Shown: positions 1 to 10,035, numbered from the stretch's first letter. The stretch: 64,000 nt of DNA from Parasphingorhabdus sp. (GCA_030373505.1 JAUCYS010000015.1:23995-87994); one strand, 5' to 3'. The notes: generated by a model not told the origin, from the sequence alone. Made by a program: numbers and translations.

Positions 1-825
1 CATCAGACCAAGCGCGTCGCGCAGGGCGGATTCGGTGGTTTCGTCTGCTTTCACCACCATCACGACCTGGCCGACATGGGTCGCCAGAACGGAAGCCGGA
101 GAAGCCGACAAGGCCGGCGGTGAATCAAAGATAACGATGCGGTGGGGATTGTTCTGGGTCAGCCGGTTGAGCACCTGCTCGGTCCGGGCCGAAGCCAGAT
201 ATTCTGTGTCGGCATTGGTCTGGTCGCCAGCCGGCAGGATCGCTAGGCCAGGAATGTCCGTGTGAATGATGCAGTTTTCCACTGGCAGCTCCGGATCGGC
301 CAGAGCGTCCATCAGACCCTTGCTGCCTTCCAGCCCGAGACTCGACAGAATGCTGGGCTTGGCAAAATCCGCGTCGACCAGAAGAACTTCATTGTCCTTC
401 TCGGCCGCAATCGAAAGCGCGAGATTCAGCGCGCAAAAGGTCTTGCCTTCATCGGGATGCGCCGAGCAGATCAATATCCGTTCGCCGCGCGGGACCGGTC
501 TGCTCTTCTGGCTGCCCTTCGCCGCGAGCAGCAACTGTCGCTTGATGATCCGGAATTCCTCGGCGATGCCGGTCACTGGACCGTCGGGGACGATGAATCC
601 TGCTTCCCGCAATTTGTCCCGGTCAACAATGACCCGCGGCCCGTCATAAGGCTGGACCGGCCGGGGCGTGACAGGGGTGACTTGCCCGCCCGGAGAGTCC
701 GCCGGCATGGCTGTCGCCTCTTTTTCCTGCCGGTCCCCTGTGCGGACGGCGGGGATATAATCATAGACCTCGCCTGCCCGTTCGAGCAAGGATGGCGGTC
801 TTCTGGGAGGGTTATACTGGTTCAT
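1..825 (-). CDS. XrtA-associated tyrosine autokinase (partial, C-terminus outside window)
   Basis: The minus-strand frame is open from the ATG at 825 to the window edge (about 275 codons seen). It encodes a bacterial tyrosine kinase-type P-loop ATPase of the CpsD/Etk kind. A variable N-terminal linker (residues 1-75) is followed by a deviant Walker A around residue 145 (SAHPDEGKT), a Walker A' (VDADFAKPS) and a Walker B-like stretch (IFDSPP). Such kinases control polymer export by phosphorylating their own tyrosine-rich tail, which lies beyond the window. It is 10 bp downstream of the chain-length determinant, the usual partner that activates it. Family assignment is strong; the exosortase link comes from the neighbours. 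Confidence 0.85.
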   Translation of the reverse strand, partial: MNQYNPPRRPPSLLERAGEVYDYIPAVRTGDRQEKEATAMPADSPGGQVTPVTPRPVQPYDGPRVIVDRDKLREAGFIVPDGPVTGIAEEFRIIKRQLLLAAKGSQKSRPVPRGERILICSAHPDEGKTFCALNLALSIAAEKDNEVLLVDADFAKPSILSSLGLEGSKGLMDALADPELPVENCIIHTDIPGLAILPAGDQTNADTEYLASARTEQVLNRLTQNNPHRIVIFDSPPALSASPASVLATHVGQVVMVVKADETTESALRDALGLM

Positions 826-835
826 ATCTGTTCCC

Positions 836-2378
836 TCAGGCGACCATGCCGCGCTGGATGAATTCCACGATCATCAACATTCCGAAAACACCGAAAAGCG
901 CACCGCTGGTGCCGTAAAAAATCCGCAATTTCTTTTTGTTTATGGCCCGTTGCGCATTGGTCATGATCTGCGAAACAGATCCGATGACCGGCAGACCGCT
1001 GGCCTTTTCCAGTTTCTCCGCTGTCGGATAGCTGGTCTGCAACTGGCCCAGCGCAAACGCCGCACCGATTCCGCCGCCGATTCCGGCAATCAGGACCATC
1101 ACCAGCAACAACGGCCGGTTTGGTGCAGCCGGTGACCGCGGGCTGGACGGCGGATCAATGACCCGGAACTTGAGAGAATCGGTGTCGGCTTCGACCTCGC
1201 CGCGCAGCTTGATCTGCTCGCGGTCGGCAAGCAGCTTGTCATACTGGCTCTTCAGCACCTCATAGTCACGATCGATCCGCGACATTTCGGCGGCGACGCC
1301 CGGTTCCAGAGTCTGCTTCGATGCCAGTTGCGCCATGTCGGCCTGCAGCGCATTTTTCCGCGCCTGCAATGCGGCGACGCTCGCCTGCCGTTCAGCGCGC
1401 ATGCTCTGCAGGGAGCTATAGGCCGGATTGGGTGTGCGATAGGCACCGCCGCCGGCCGGTTCCTTAGCGGCCTGTCTGCGCAGCGCGGCAATTTCATTTT
1501 TCATCGATATCACATCCGGATGGCTGTCGGTCCAGCCACGGGCGCGCGCAGAGGCCAGCTTGGCCTCCGCCTGTGCCAGTTGACCGCGGGCGCTGCCGTC
1601 TCCGGTGCCGCCAAATCCCGGCGTCGCGATCGAGGGAGGCGTGCCGGCCAGCTGGCCGTCCAAAGCCGCCAGCGATCCCGCTGCCTGGCTGAGTTGCGAA
1701 TCGATCTGGCCCAGTTCCGAGCGGGCAGCTTCCATCCGTTGGCTGATGGACCCTATCCCCGGCAACAGGCCGAGATTTTCGGTCTCGAACTGAACCCGTT
1801 TCTGCTCGACTTCCTGAAGCTCTTTCTCTCTCTGGGCGAGCTGAGCATCAAGAAACTTGATTCGTCTGGCTGGTTTCGTCACGGTCACCCGACAGATTCT
1901 CCTCGACAAAAATATCGATCATTTTCTGCACGATATCGCGAGCCAGAACGGCATTTTCGGCATCGGAAAGATTGCTCGCCGATGATTTGGCGGTAATCTC
2001 GAACAGATTGTCCTTTTCCGATTTGATTTCGATGTTCTTGCGCAGCGTCTCGACCTTGCTCGCCAGTTCGCGATCCGACGAAACGGAATCGTTCAGCGCC
2101 GTTCCCCGCACAACCTTTTCCAGATTGATGGTCGATGCCAGCGTCTGCTGGACGCGGTCCATATTCTTCTTGCGCTCCCGCGCGTCCACACCGACCTGGT
2201 CGGACAGGATCGACTGCATTTCCACCGAAATGCGGGCCTTTGACTCATAGCTATTAGGAATCAGCGCGACCACCAGCCAGCCCAGCAGGCAAAGCCCCCA
2301 GGCGACGAGCAGCGCCAGCCAGCGCCGGTTCCAGACGCTGTACAATGCTATTTTAAATTCGTCATAGAGACCGTTCAT
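836..2378 (-). pseudogene. XrtA-associated polysaccharide chain-length determinant (Wzz-like), frameshifted
   Basis: Two overlapping frames together form one inner-membrane chain-length determinant of about 510 residues. The upstream part (2378 to 1848) carries the N-terminal membrane helix (LALLVAWGLCLLGWLVV) and the start of the periplasmic domain, ending around GDRDETSQ. The downstream part (to 836) resumes at IKFLDAQLAQREKELQ, continues as a long coiled coil and ends with the second membrane helix (PLLLVMVLIAGIGGG) before the cytoplasmic tail. The frames join if one T is removed at about 1861-1862. The defect is either a real inactivating insertion or a sequencing error. Start chosen at the ATG at 2378; the export lipoprotein gene is 38 bp upstream. 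Confidence 0.82.
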
Positions 2379-2416
2379 GTGTCTATTCGATTCCTGTCTG
2401 GAAAATCAAAAGCAGT

Positions 2417-3073
2417 TCAAAACATGCTTTCGGGAATGATGATCACGTCGCCGGGACGCAGCATGACGTTGGCGCTGGTTTTGCCCTTCTTCATCAGGTC
2501 GTCGATGCGCAGGGCAAATTCCTTCTGCTTGCCGGTCCCGCGATCAAACCGGATCAGGCGGGCACGATTGCCGGAGGCAAATTCGGACATGCCGCCGACA
2601 GCGATCATCGCGTCGAGCAGGGTCATGTTGGCGCGATAGGGAATCGACGCAGGCTTGTCGGTGGCACCGACGACCCGGATTTGCTGCGAGAAGGTACCGG
2701 AAAAATTGTTGACGATGACCGACACCAGCGGCTCGTTGATATATTGCGACAGCTGCAGGGTCAGATCCTCGGCCAGCATCGACGGCGTTTTGCCTACCGC
2801 CGGCATATCGGTAATCAGCGGGGTGGTAATCCGGCCATCGGGACGGACCTGAACCTTCGCCCCCAGTTCGGGATTGCGCCAGACAAATATGGTCAGCTCG
2901 TCCAGCGGACCGATGACATATTCTTCGCCCGGTCCTTCCTGCATCGACACGAAGGACGCGGTTGGCAGCTCCGGACCGCTGGAACCGCCGGCACAGCCGG
3001 CAACCGCCAGTGACGCCATGCCGGACCCGATCATCAGCTTGACCAAGTGCTTGTTTTTGATAGCAGAACGCAT
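2417..3073 (-). CDS. XrtA-associated polysaccharide export lipoprotein (Wza-like)
   Basis: A 218-residue protein with a lipoprotein signal peptide (lipobox LAVAGC, Cys27) followed by a polysaccharide biosynthesis/export domain (YVIGPLDELTIFVWRNPEL, residues 52-70) and a SLBB-type beta-grasp region (residues 130-180). It is predicted to be an outer-membrane export channel component for the exopolysaccharide. It is shorter than E. coli Wza, as is normal for the exosortase-associated subfamily. It heads the kinase/chain-length operon on the minus strand. About 170 bp upstream (3074-3243) hold no gene. Confidence 0.88.
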   Translation of the reverse strand: MRSAIKNKHLVKLMIGSGMASLAVAGCAGGSSGPELPTASFVSMQEGPGEEYVIGPLDELTIFVWRNPELGAKVQVRPDGRITTPLITDMPAVGKTPSMLAEDLTLQLSQYINEPLVSVIVNNFSGTFSQQIRVVGATDKPASIPYRANMTLLDAMIAVGGMSEFASGNRARLIRFDRGTGKQKEFALRIDDLMKKGKTSANVMLRPGDVIIIPESMF

Positions 3074-3243
3074 ATTTTCACCTCGTTTAAATCTTCAGGC
3101 GAAATACCCGTTTTCCGCAGAAAACCGGCAACTCGCGCAAAGTCACGAAATGGCTATGCTAGAAAATAGTGAATATAGCGTTAGGATTAGCTGAATTTGC
3201 GATGAACCAGTCCGGCCCACTCATCGCCGACAAGATATTGAAA

Positions 3244-4479
3244 TCAGGCGACCAATATCTCGCTGGCGGCGCCTTGACCGAGAAAATTGGCGGGGCTGGC
3301 GGTCGCACCATAGGCACCGGCGCAGAAGATGGCGACAATGTCTCCGACATCTGCGGCCGGCATCGCCGCATTGTCGCTCAACCGGTCAAGCGGCGTGCAA
3401 AGGCAGCCGACAATCGACACCGTTTCATCGGGTTCGGCATCGAACCGGCTGGCGATCGCGGCAGGATAATTGCGCCTGACGACCGTCCCGAAATTGCCAC
3501 TGGCCGCAAGCTGGTGATGCAGCCCGCCATCCGTCACCAGAAAGGTCTGCCCCTGGCTTTGCTTGCGATCGACGATCCGGGTCAGATAGACCCCGGCCTC
3601 GCCGACCAGATAGCGGCCCAGTTCGATGGCGAATTGCGTCGTCGACAATATCTCGGGCAGTTGCGCCAGCTTTTCGGACAATGCCTGCCCGACCTTGGCT
3701 ATATCCAGCGGCTCGTCACCCGGGAAATAGGGTATACCGAAACCGCCGCCGAGATTGACATGATCGGGCGAGCGCCCGATGCTCGTGGCCAGGCGCGCGG
3801 CAAGGTCCAGCGTCTGCGCCTGTGTTTCGATAATGGCATCGGCGCTGAGCGCCTGCGAACCGGCAAAAATATGAAAGCCGCGCCATTCCGCTCCAGCGTC
3901 CAGCAGCTTTTTTACCGCCGGTGCCACCAGATCGATATCCATACCGAACGGCTTGGCTCCGCCCCCCATTTTCATGCCCGATCCCTTGAGATCAAAGTCC
4001 GGATTGACGCGGATCGCCAGCCGTGGTGTTTCGCCCTCGGCCTTTCCGATCTGCAGCGCCCGATCACATTCGCCCGGAGATTCGATATTGATCGTAATCC
4101 CGGCCTTGATGGCCTCGCGCAATTCGTCGTCTCTTTTTCCGGGTCCGGCAAAACTGATCTTTTCCGGCGCAGCCCCGGCATTGAGGGCCATCCGCAATTC
4201 CCCGCCCGATGCAATATCGATCCCGTCAACCAGACCCACCATGTGGCGGAGCAGCGGCTGATAGGGATTGGCCTTCATGGCATAATGCAGATTGAGGGAG
4301 TCAGGCATCGCCGCACGCAATTGCGTCATGCGCGCATCGAGCATGGCTGCGGAATAGACAAATAGTGGGGAGCCATGGTCCTGCACCAGCACGCTGGCCT
4401 TCTTGCCGCCAATCGCCAGCTCGCCATCGATTACCTCATATCCCGGCGGGATCGGCCCGGTGGGTTTGGTCTTGATCAT
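3244..4479 (-). CDS. PLP-dependent decarboxylase, exosortase A system-associated
   Basis: A 411-residue fold-III PLP decarboxylase of the diaminopimelate/ornithine decarboxylase family. The PLP lysine lies in HYAMKANP (about residue 69) and the phosphate-binding glycines in NLGGGFGIPY (about residue 243). The C-terminal barrel contains the GAYG motif near residue 390. In XrtA loci this enzyme is paired with an acyl-CoA ligase and a carrier protein; the substrate is unknown. The start overlaps the ligase stop by 4 bp, indicating co-translation. Confidence 0.88.
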   Translation of the reverse strand: MIKTKPTGPIPPGYEVIDGELAIGGKKASVLVQDHGSPLFVYSAAMLDARMTQLRAAMPDSLNLHYAMKANPYQPLLRHMVGLVDGIDIASGGELRMALNAGAAPEKISFAGPGKRDDELREAIKAGITINIESPGECDRALQIGKAEGETPRLAIRVNPDFDLKGSGMKMGGGAKPFGMDIDLVAPAVKKLLDAGAEWRGFHIFAGSQALSADAIIETQAQTLDLAARLATSIGRSPDHVNLGGGFGIPYFPGDEPLDIAKVGQALSEKLAQLPEILSTTQFAIELGRYLVGEAGVYLTRIVDRKQSQGQTFLVTDGGLHHQLAASGNFGTVVRRNYPAAIASRFDAEPDETVSIVGCLCTPLDRLSDNAAMPAADVGDIVAIFCAGAYGATASPANFLGQGAASEILVA

Positions 4480-6020
4480 TCTATATCCATGCTGGCCAAT
4501 AAATTGCGATCCAGTTTCCCGTTGGGATTCTTCGGAAATTCGGAAAGCAGGATGATATCGCGCGGGTGCATAAAATTCGGTAAATTCTGTTTTAAATAGT
4601 TTTCCAGCGCCTCCGTGACCGAAGCCTGTTCTGCGCCCGGTTCAACCGGCCGGACAAACAAGCGGATCGCCTGACCGAGCCGCTCATCCGGAACACCGAG
4701 TGCCACCGCTTCTGCTATCATCCCGGATTCCACCGCGATTTCCTCGATCTCGGTCGGACTGATGCGGTTGCCCGAACTCTTGATCATGGCGTCATCGCGG
4801 CTGACAAAATAGAGAAGCCCGTCCTTGCCGCGCTTCACCGTATCGCCCGAGAATACCGCCGTGCCGGAATATTGGGATGCTGCCGGCGCATTTTTGAACC
4901 GCTCGGCCGTCCGCTCGGGGTCTTTCCAATAGCCCTGTGCCACCAAAGGCCCGCAATGGACGAGTTCTCCGGGATGATCCGGTCCGGCGACAGCCCCGTC
5001 TTCGTCGACGACCAGAATTTCCGCAAAAGGGATCGCGGTGCCCATGCTGGTCGGATTCTCGTCGATGAGGGCCGGATCCAGATAGGTCGACCGGAATGCC
5101 TCGGTCAGACCGTACATCGCGTAGATATCGGTACCGGTCCCGAATATGCCGCGCAACTGCCTGACGAGCGTTGGCGTCAAGGCGCCACCGCTATTGGTCA
5201 GCCGGCGCATCGAGCCCACGGCTTCCTCCGGCCACTCATGTTCCACCAGCTGCACCCAGAGCGGAGGCACCGCTGCCAGCGTGGTGATCCGTTCGCGCAC
5301 GCAGGCCTTCATGACGTCACGAGGCGTCAGATAATCCAGAGGCACCGCGCAGCCCCCGGCCGCCCAGGTCGACAGCAGCTGGTTCTGGCCATAGTCAAAA
5401 CTGAGCGGCAACACGCAAATCGTCCGGTCATCCGCAGCCAGCTTGAGATATTCCGCCACGCTGAGCGCGCCCAGAGTCAGATTGGCATGGCTCAGCATGA
5501 CCCCTTTCGGACGGCCGGTGGACCCGCTTGTATATAATATTGCGGCCAGATCGTCCGTATCCATATTGGCCGCGCTGGGTGCCAATGGTGTCGCCACGGA
5601 CGCCAGCGCCTCTTCCACGGATTTGTCCTCGAACAGGGTGCAACTGTCATCAATGCCATTGTCTGCCAGCGTTTTGAGACGGCCGGCATTGCTGATCAGC
5701 AGTCTCGCACCGCTATCCTCGACAATATAGGCGACCTGGGCCTGCTTGAGCAGCGGATTAACCGGCACATGGACCAGACCCGCCCGCGCCGCCGCGAGCG
5801 GCATCAGACAGGCCAGTTCCGTCTTGGACAGCCATGTCGCGACCCGGTCCCCTTTCGTAGCGCCCTGGTCCTGCAACCATGCCGCCAGCGCACCGATACG
5901 ATGATTTAACATCTTGTAGCTAAGAGTACCGGATCGCGTCACGAGAGCGTCCGCATCCGGGTCCCTGCCGACTGCCAGGTGGTCCAACGGAAATGCGGCG
6001 GTTTCGGGATTGGTTTTCAA
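4476..6020 (-). CDS. Acyl-CoA ligase (AMP-forming), exosortase A system-associated
   Basis: A 514-residue ANL-superfamily adenylate-forming enzyme. The AMP-binding P-loop-like motif YTSGSTGRPKG is near residue 164, the aromatic adenine-site motif YGLTE near residue 300, and the hinge/C-terminal domain carries a catalytic lysine in NPNGKLDRN near residue 502. It is expected to activate a carboxylate for transfer to a carrier protein or CoA; the carrier protein encoded at 7135-7407 is a plausible acceptor (inference). It is divergent from the acyltransferase-like gene at 6072 and overlaps the decarboxylase gene by 4 bp. Confidence 0.88.
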   Translation of the reverse strand: MKTNPETAAFPLDHLAVGRDPDADALVTRSGTLSYKMLNHRIGALAAWLQDQGATKGDRVATWLSKTELACLMPLAAARAGLVHVPVNPLLKQAQVAYIVEDSGARLLISNAGRLKTLADNGIDDSCTLFEDKSVEEALASVATPLAPSAANMDTDDLAAILYTSGSTGRPKGVMLSHANLTLGALSVAEYLKLAADDRTICVLPLSFDYGQNQLLSTWAAGGCAVPLDYLTPRDVMKACVRERITTLAAVPPLWVQLVEHEWPEEAVGSMRRLTNSGGALTPTLVRQLRGIFGTGTDIYAMYGLTEAFRSTYLDPALIDENPTSMGTAIPFAEILVVDEDGAVAGPDHPGELVHCGPLVAQGYWKDPERTAERFKNAPAASQYSGTAVFSGDTVKRGKDGLLYFVSRDDAMIKSSGNRISPTEIEEIAVESGMIAEAVALGVPDERLGQAIRLFVRPVEPGAEQASVTEALENYLKQNLPNFMHPRDIILLSEFPKNPNGKLDRNLLASMDIE

Positions 6021-6071
6021 TGTGTGACCTATGGGAAAAAGAGCAGATTTGTGACAGACACGACCTTAGCC

Positions 6072-7100
6072 ATGACCAGCGAATATCATAGCAATTTCCA
6101 GTCGGTGCAAGCCATAGCTGGAGAAAAACTCGGACGATCGGTCCAGAAGTCCCTGTTCGACCGAATCGAATGGCTCAGGCCGCTGCATGAACTGTGCTTG
6201 CCGGACAAATCACCGCTGATTGTTCACAGTCAGGAAGGCGAAGCCGAAGCATGGATGTTCCTGATGAAGACCGGTCTTGGACGCCACGCGGCTCTGGCAA
6301 ACTGGTATAATTTCACCTTTCGGCCGATCTTTCTTGGCGACTATGACGAGGTCACCAAACTGGCGCTGCTGGCAAAGATCGCAAAGCAGCTGAAATCAAG
6401 CTCTCATCATATTGAGATTACACCGGTTCCCGACGAGGATTCGGCCGCCAGCCTCACCGAGCGGGCGTTCGAACAGGCCGGCTGGATCGTTTTCCGGTCC
6501 AAGGCGGATGACAATCATATCCTCACCGTCAGGGGCAGAACCTTCGACCAATATTGGAGCGAGCGCCCGGGCCAGCTGCGCAACACGGTGCGGCGCAAGG
6601 AAAAGAAAAACCTGGTGTCGATCAGGATCGAAACGGAATTTTCGGACGAGGACTGGAACGACTATGTCTCCGTCTACGAACGCAGCTGGAAGCCGGAAGA
6701 GGGCAATCCCGAATTTCTGAGAAATCTGGCCCGGCACGAGGCCGCCGCTGGCTGCATGCGCCTCGGACTGGCCTATATCGACGGCGAGCCGGTCGCCGCG
6801 CAGTTCTGGACGGTGGAAAATGGCGAAGCGCTGATCCACAAGCTCGCGCATGTCGAGGATGCGACCAAATCCTCTCCCGGAACCTTGCTCTCGGTCGCGA
6901 TGTTCCAGCATGTCATCGATATCGACCATGTCGCGCTGATCGACTTCGGCACCGGCAATGATGGCTATAAACGGGAGTGGATGGAGGATGTCCGCGATCG
7001 CTATCGGCTGGAGTTTTTCTGGCCCAACAATCCTCTGTCCTGGCTACCAATTTTGAGACACTATCTCTCCGGCCTTGCCGGAAAGCGCGCTTCGCTCTAG
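6072..7100 (+). CDS. GNAT/FemAB-type acyltransferase of the XrtA locus
   Basis: A protein of about 342 residues in which the C-terminal two thirds resemble the FemAB/GNAT fold: RNTVRRKEKKN near residue 174, then AAQFWTVENGEALIHKLAH, and finally DFGTGNDGYKREWM. Such CelD/BcsL-like proteins are common in polysaccharide loci and transfer acyl or aminoacyl groups. The ATG at 6072 is favoured; an in-frame GTG at 6051 is possible. Longer starts would overlap the divergent ligase gene. The specific substrate is unknown. Confidence 0.78.
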   Translation: MTSEYHSNFQSVQAIAGEKLGRSVQKSLFDRIEWLRPLHELCLPDKSPLIVHSQEGEAEAWMFLMKTGLGRHAALANWYNFTFRPIFLGDYDEVTKLALLAKIAKQLKSSSHHIEITPVPDEDSAASLTERAFEQAGWIVFRSKADDNHILTVRGRTFDQYWSERPGQLRNTVRRKEKKNLVSIRIETEFSDEDWNDYVSVYERSWKPEEGNPEFLRNLARHEAAAGCMRLGLAYIDGEPVAAQFWTVENGEALIHKLAHVEDATKSSPGTLLSVAMFQHVIDIDHVALIDFGTGNDGYKREWMEDVRDRYRLEFFWPNNPLSWLPILRHYLSGLAGKRASL

Positions 7101-7134
7101 GGAAGCGCCGTTATCCGGGATTCGGGGGTATTGA

Positions 7135-7407
7135 ATGCATAACAAGGTCGAGTTAACACCGGAAGCCGCCGTGCGCGCCGTGATGCGGGACATATTGGGT
7201 CTCAGCCAGGAACAGGTCGCGGAATTTACGGCAGAAACCGAGCTTTTCGGCGCACTTCCCGAACTGGACAGCATGGCTGTCGCGGGACTGCTGACCGAGC
7301 TTGAAGATCGTCTCGATATCATGATCGAGGATGACGAGGTTGATGGCGAGCTGTTTGAAACCTTTGGCAATCTGGTTGCCTTTGCCGAGATGAAAGTCAG
7401 GGAGTGA
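7135..7407 (+). CDS. Acyl carrier protein, exosortase A system-associated
   Basis: A 90-residue acidic carrier protein. The phosphopantetheine serine is in LPELDSMAV (about residue 46), followed by the acidic helices typical of the family. It overlaps the next gene (hydrolase 2) by 4 bp. Next to an acyl-CoA ligase and hydrolases, it probably carries the acyl intermediate of the XrtA locus (inference). Confidence 0.85.
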   Translation: MHNKVELTPEAAVRAVMRDILGLSQEQVAEFTAETELFGALPELDSMAVAGLLTELEDRLDIMIEDDEVDGELFETFGNLVAFAEMKVRE

Positions 7408-8111
7408 CCTTGGCCCCCGCATTCGTCGACTACGAATTTGCGGGCCGCAAGGAGCTTTGTTTGTGCCACTCGACCGGTTCCACCCGGCGGGTGTTGCTGG
7501 TCCCTCCCCTGTTCGACGAAATGAACCGCATGCGCAAGATGCTGGTTGACGTCATGCACGCGCTGGGAAGCTTCGAAACAAGCAGTTTTCTGCCCGATCT
7601 GCCGGGCACCAACGAAAGTCTTGTCGCGCTGGAACAGGTCAGCCTGTCCGACTGGCGCGACGCCTTGCGAGCCTGCGCAGAGCAGCACGAGATATCCCAT
7701 ATCGCTTCTTTCCGGGCCGGCATACTGGCCGTCGCCGAGATGGAGGCCGCCCATCACTGGATTTTCAGCCCGGTGAAAGGCGCGACCATCCTGCGGACCA
7801 TGATGCGTACCAGGGTCGCGGCTGACCGGGAATCGGGACTGAACACAAGTCTGGCGGAGCTGACCGAACAGGCCGGGGCCGGCTCGCTTGAGCTGGCCGG
7901 CAATATCCTCGGGTCCGAACTGTTTGCACAGCTAAATGCTGCAGAAATTCCGGACATGACCAGTCAACGGATCGTACGCCTCGAATCCGACAGCAAGCCC
8001 GCTGATAGCCATATTGCGGGTTCGGCGCTGTGGCTTCGGGCCGAACCGGACGAGGATCCGGCTATGTCCTTCGCTATCGCCCAAGATATCGCGGAATGGA
8101 TGGAGCCATGA
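7404..8111 (+). CDS. Exosortase A system-associated hydrolase 2
   Basis: A 235-residue alpha/beta-hydrolase-fold protein of the exosortase A-associated type. It contains an early strand-turn (LLVPPLFDEMNRMRK, residues 31-45) and a degraded nucleophile elbow (ASFRAG near residue 98, lacking a clear Gly-x-Ser-x-Gly). The missing serine makes a conventional esterase mechanism doubtful. It is translationally coupled to the carrier protein upstream and hydrolase 1 downstream (4-bp overlaps). Confidence 0.8.
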   Translation: MTLAPAFVDYEFAGRKELCLCHSTGSTRRVLLVPPLFDEMNRMRKMLVDVMHALGSFETSSFLPDLPGTNESLVALEQVSLSDWRDALRACAEQHEISHIASFRAGILAVAEMEAAHHWIFSPVKGATILRTMMRTRVAADRESGLNTSLAELTEQAGAGSLELAGNILGSELFAQLNAAEIPDMTSQRIVRLESDSKPADSHIAGSALWLRAEPDEDPAMSFAIAQDIAEWMEP

Positions 8112-8926
8112 CACGCAGCTTCCATCATATCGCCTGCGCAGAGGATACGCTGGTAGCAACCTTCGATTCCGCGCCGGGCACGACCGTTCTGCTGATTGTC
8201 AGCGGCGGCAATGAGATTCGCTCCGGTGCCCATGGCGGCATGGCGCAGCTCGCTTCGCGGATCGCGGCACAGGGCTTTCCGGTGCTGCGCTACGACCGTC
8301 GCGGGATCGGCGAAAGCACTGGCGAAAACCAAGGTTTTCTGAACAGCGCAGCAGAAATTTCCGCTGCTGCGGAATTTCTCCGACTGGAAGAAAAGGCACA
8401 GAATATCGTCGCCTTCGGCAATTGCGATGCCGCAACCGCTCTGGCGCTGTTCGGGCCAGCAGCCGGCATCGACGGCTATATCCTGGCGAACCCGTGGGTG
8501 ATTGAAACGGAAAGCGCGCCGGACACGCAGGAACCGACCATCTCGTCAGCAGCGATCAGGGCGCGCTATTGGGACCGGATCAGAAACCCGCGGTCCGTGA
8601 TCGATCTGCTGACCGGCAAGATCGATATCAAAAAGCTGCTGAAGGGCCTCAGGCAGGCCGCCCGGTCAGAAGACAATGGCGCCCTTTCGCTGCAGCTGCG
8701 CGACGCGCTTTCGACTCTGGAAAACAGCGCGAACATCTTGCTGGCCAAACGCGATACGACCGCGCGCGCCTTTCTTGCCGCCTGGAACAGTCCGGATTTT
8801 TCTGCCGTGCGGGGCAAGGCCACCATCACAGTGGAGACCCTCGATAGCGCCTCGCACAGTTTTGCGGATCGGGATGCCAACCAGTGGCTCACCGATCACA
8901 TATTGCAGGCGCTGCAGTCAGCCTGA
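8108..8926 (+). CDS. Exosortase A system-associated hydrolase 1
   Basis: A 272-residue alpha/beta hydrolase. It shows the early oxyanion-type motif SGGNEIRSGAHGG (residues 32-44) and YDRRGIGES (residues 63-71), both diagnostic of the exosortase-associated hydrolase 1 family, and a late DSASHSF acid/base region. The nucleophile region reads FGNCDAAT, so Cys may replace Ser. The start at 8108 overlaps the stop of hydrolase 2 by 4 bp and is preferred to longer in-frame starts. Last gene of the XrtA block; trxB converges on it directly. Confidence 0.85.
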   Translation: MTRSFHHIACAEDTLVATFDSAPGTTVLLIVSGGNEIRSGAHGGMAQLASRIAAQGFPVLRYDRRGIGESTGENQGFLNSAAEISAAAEFLRLEEKAQNIVAFGNCDAATALALFGPAAGIDGYILANPWVIETESAPDTQEPTISSAAIRARYWDRIRNPRSVIDLLTGKIDIKKLLKGLRQAARSEDNGALSLQLRDALSTLENSANILLAKRDTTARAFLAAWNSPDFSAVRGKATITVETLDSASHSFADRDANQWLTDHILQALQSA

Positions 8927-9892
8927 CTATTCGGCCGCCATCAGTTCGAATTCCTGCTCCGCCAGAAAACGCTCGGCATCGAGCGCTGCCATGCAGCCGG
9001 TGCCGGCTGCGGTCACAGCCTGACGATAGACATGATCCATGACGTCACCACAGGCATAGAGGCCCGGAATCTTGGTTTTCGGCGTGCCCGGCTCGACCTT
9101 GATATAGCCGCCGTCGATCAGCTCGAGATGATCCTTGAAAATCTCCGTCGCCGGCGCATGGCCGATAGCGACGAAGGCACCGTCGACCGACAGATGGCTC
9201 TTGTCACCGGTCTCCGTGTCGACCAGATCCAGACCGACCAGCCCGACAGGCTCGCCGCCGCCGACAAAACGCTCGACATTCTTGTTCCACAAGACCGATA
9301 TTTTCGGATTGGCAAACAGCCGGTCCTGCAGGATCTTCTCGGCCCTCAGGCTGTCACGGCGATGGATCAGGGTCACATCATCGCTGTGATTGGTCATGTA
9401 GAGTGCTTCCTCGACTGCGGTATTGCCACCGCCGATCACCGCCACCTTCTTGCCGCGATAGAAAAAGCCGTCGCAGGTCGCGCAGGCCGAAACGCCCTTG
9501 CCCGACAGTTCCTCTTCTCCCGGAAGCCCCAGCCATTTGGCTTGCGCGCCGGTCGCGATCACCAGCGTATCGCCTTCATAGATATCGCCGCCATCGCCGG
9601 TCATGCGGAACGGTCGCCGGGAAAAATCAACATCGACGATGGTGTCAAACATGGTGCGGGTACCGACCTTTTCCGCCTGCGCCTGCATTTCCTCCATCAG
9701 CCAAGGCCCCTGGATGACGTCGCGAAAGCCCGGATAATTTTCGACATCGGTGGTGATCGTCAACTGGCCGCCCGGTTGCAGGCCCTGGACCACGATCGGT
9801 TCCAGCCCGGCGCGGGCGCCATAGATCGCGGCCGACAAGCCGGCAGGTCCCGAACCCAGAATGAGCATTTTCGTGCGATGCGTTTCGGCCAT
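8927..9892 (-). CDS. trxB: Thioredoxin-disulfide reductase
   Basis: A 321-residue flavoprotein that reduces thioredoxin with NADPH. Visible landmarks are the FAD-binding GSGPAG (residues 13-18), the redox-active CATC (Cys137, Cys140), the NADPH-binding GGGNTA (residues 155-160) and the C-terminal FAD motif GDVMDHVYRQA. Length matches low-molecular-weight bacterial TrxB. The genes on both sides are unrelated. The 143 bp upstream (9893-10035) hold no gene. Confidence 0.97.
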   Translation of the reverse strand: MAETHRTKMLILGSGPAGLSAAIYGARAGLEPIVVQGLQPGGQLTITTDVENYPGFRDVIQGPWLMEEMQAQAEKVGTRTMFDTIVDVDFSRRPFRMTGDGGDIYEGDTLVIATGAQAKWLGLPGEEELSGKGVSACATCDGFFYRGKKVAVIGGGNTAVEEALYMTNHSDDVTLIHRRDSLRAEKILQDRLFANPKISVLWNKNVERFVGGGEPVGLVGLDLVDTETGDKSHLSVDGAFVAIGHAPATEIFKDHLELIDGGYIKVEPGTPKTKIPGLYACGDVMDHVYRQAVTAAGTGCMAALDAERFLAEQEFELMAAE

Positions 9893-10035
9893 GTTCCGTT
9901 CCCGATATTGATTCTATTATCTGCAAATAGGGATGCCGGCCACCGATAGGCAAGAGCTATCACCGCCAAAACAGACGAAGAATAGTTTTGACCGATGATA
10001 GCCGCCTTTGCCGAATCGCCTGTATCCGGAGCTGG

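Noticed and set aside
3169..4365. Long plus-strand open frame opposite the PLP decarboxylase
   Set aside because: It is the antisense shadow of a clearly conserved enzyme in GC-rich DNA and has no protein-like motifs.
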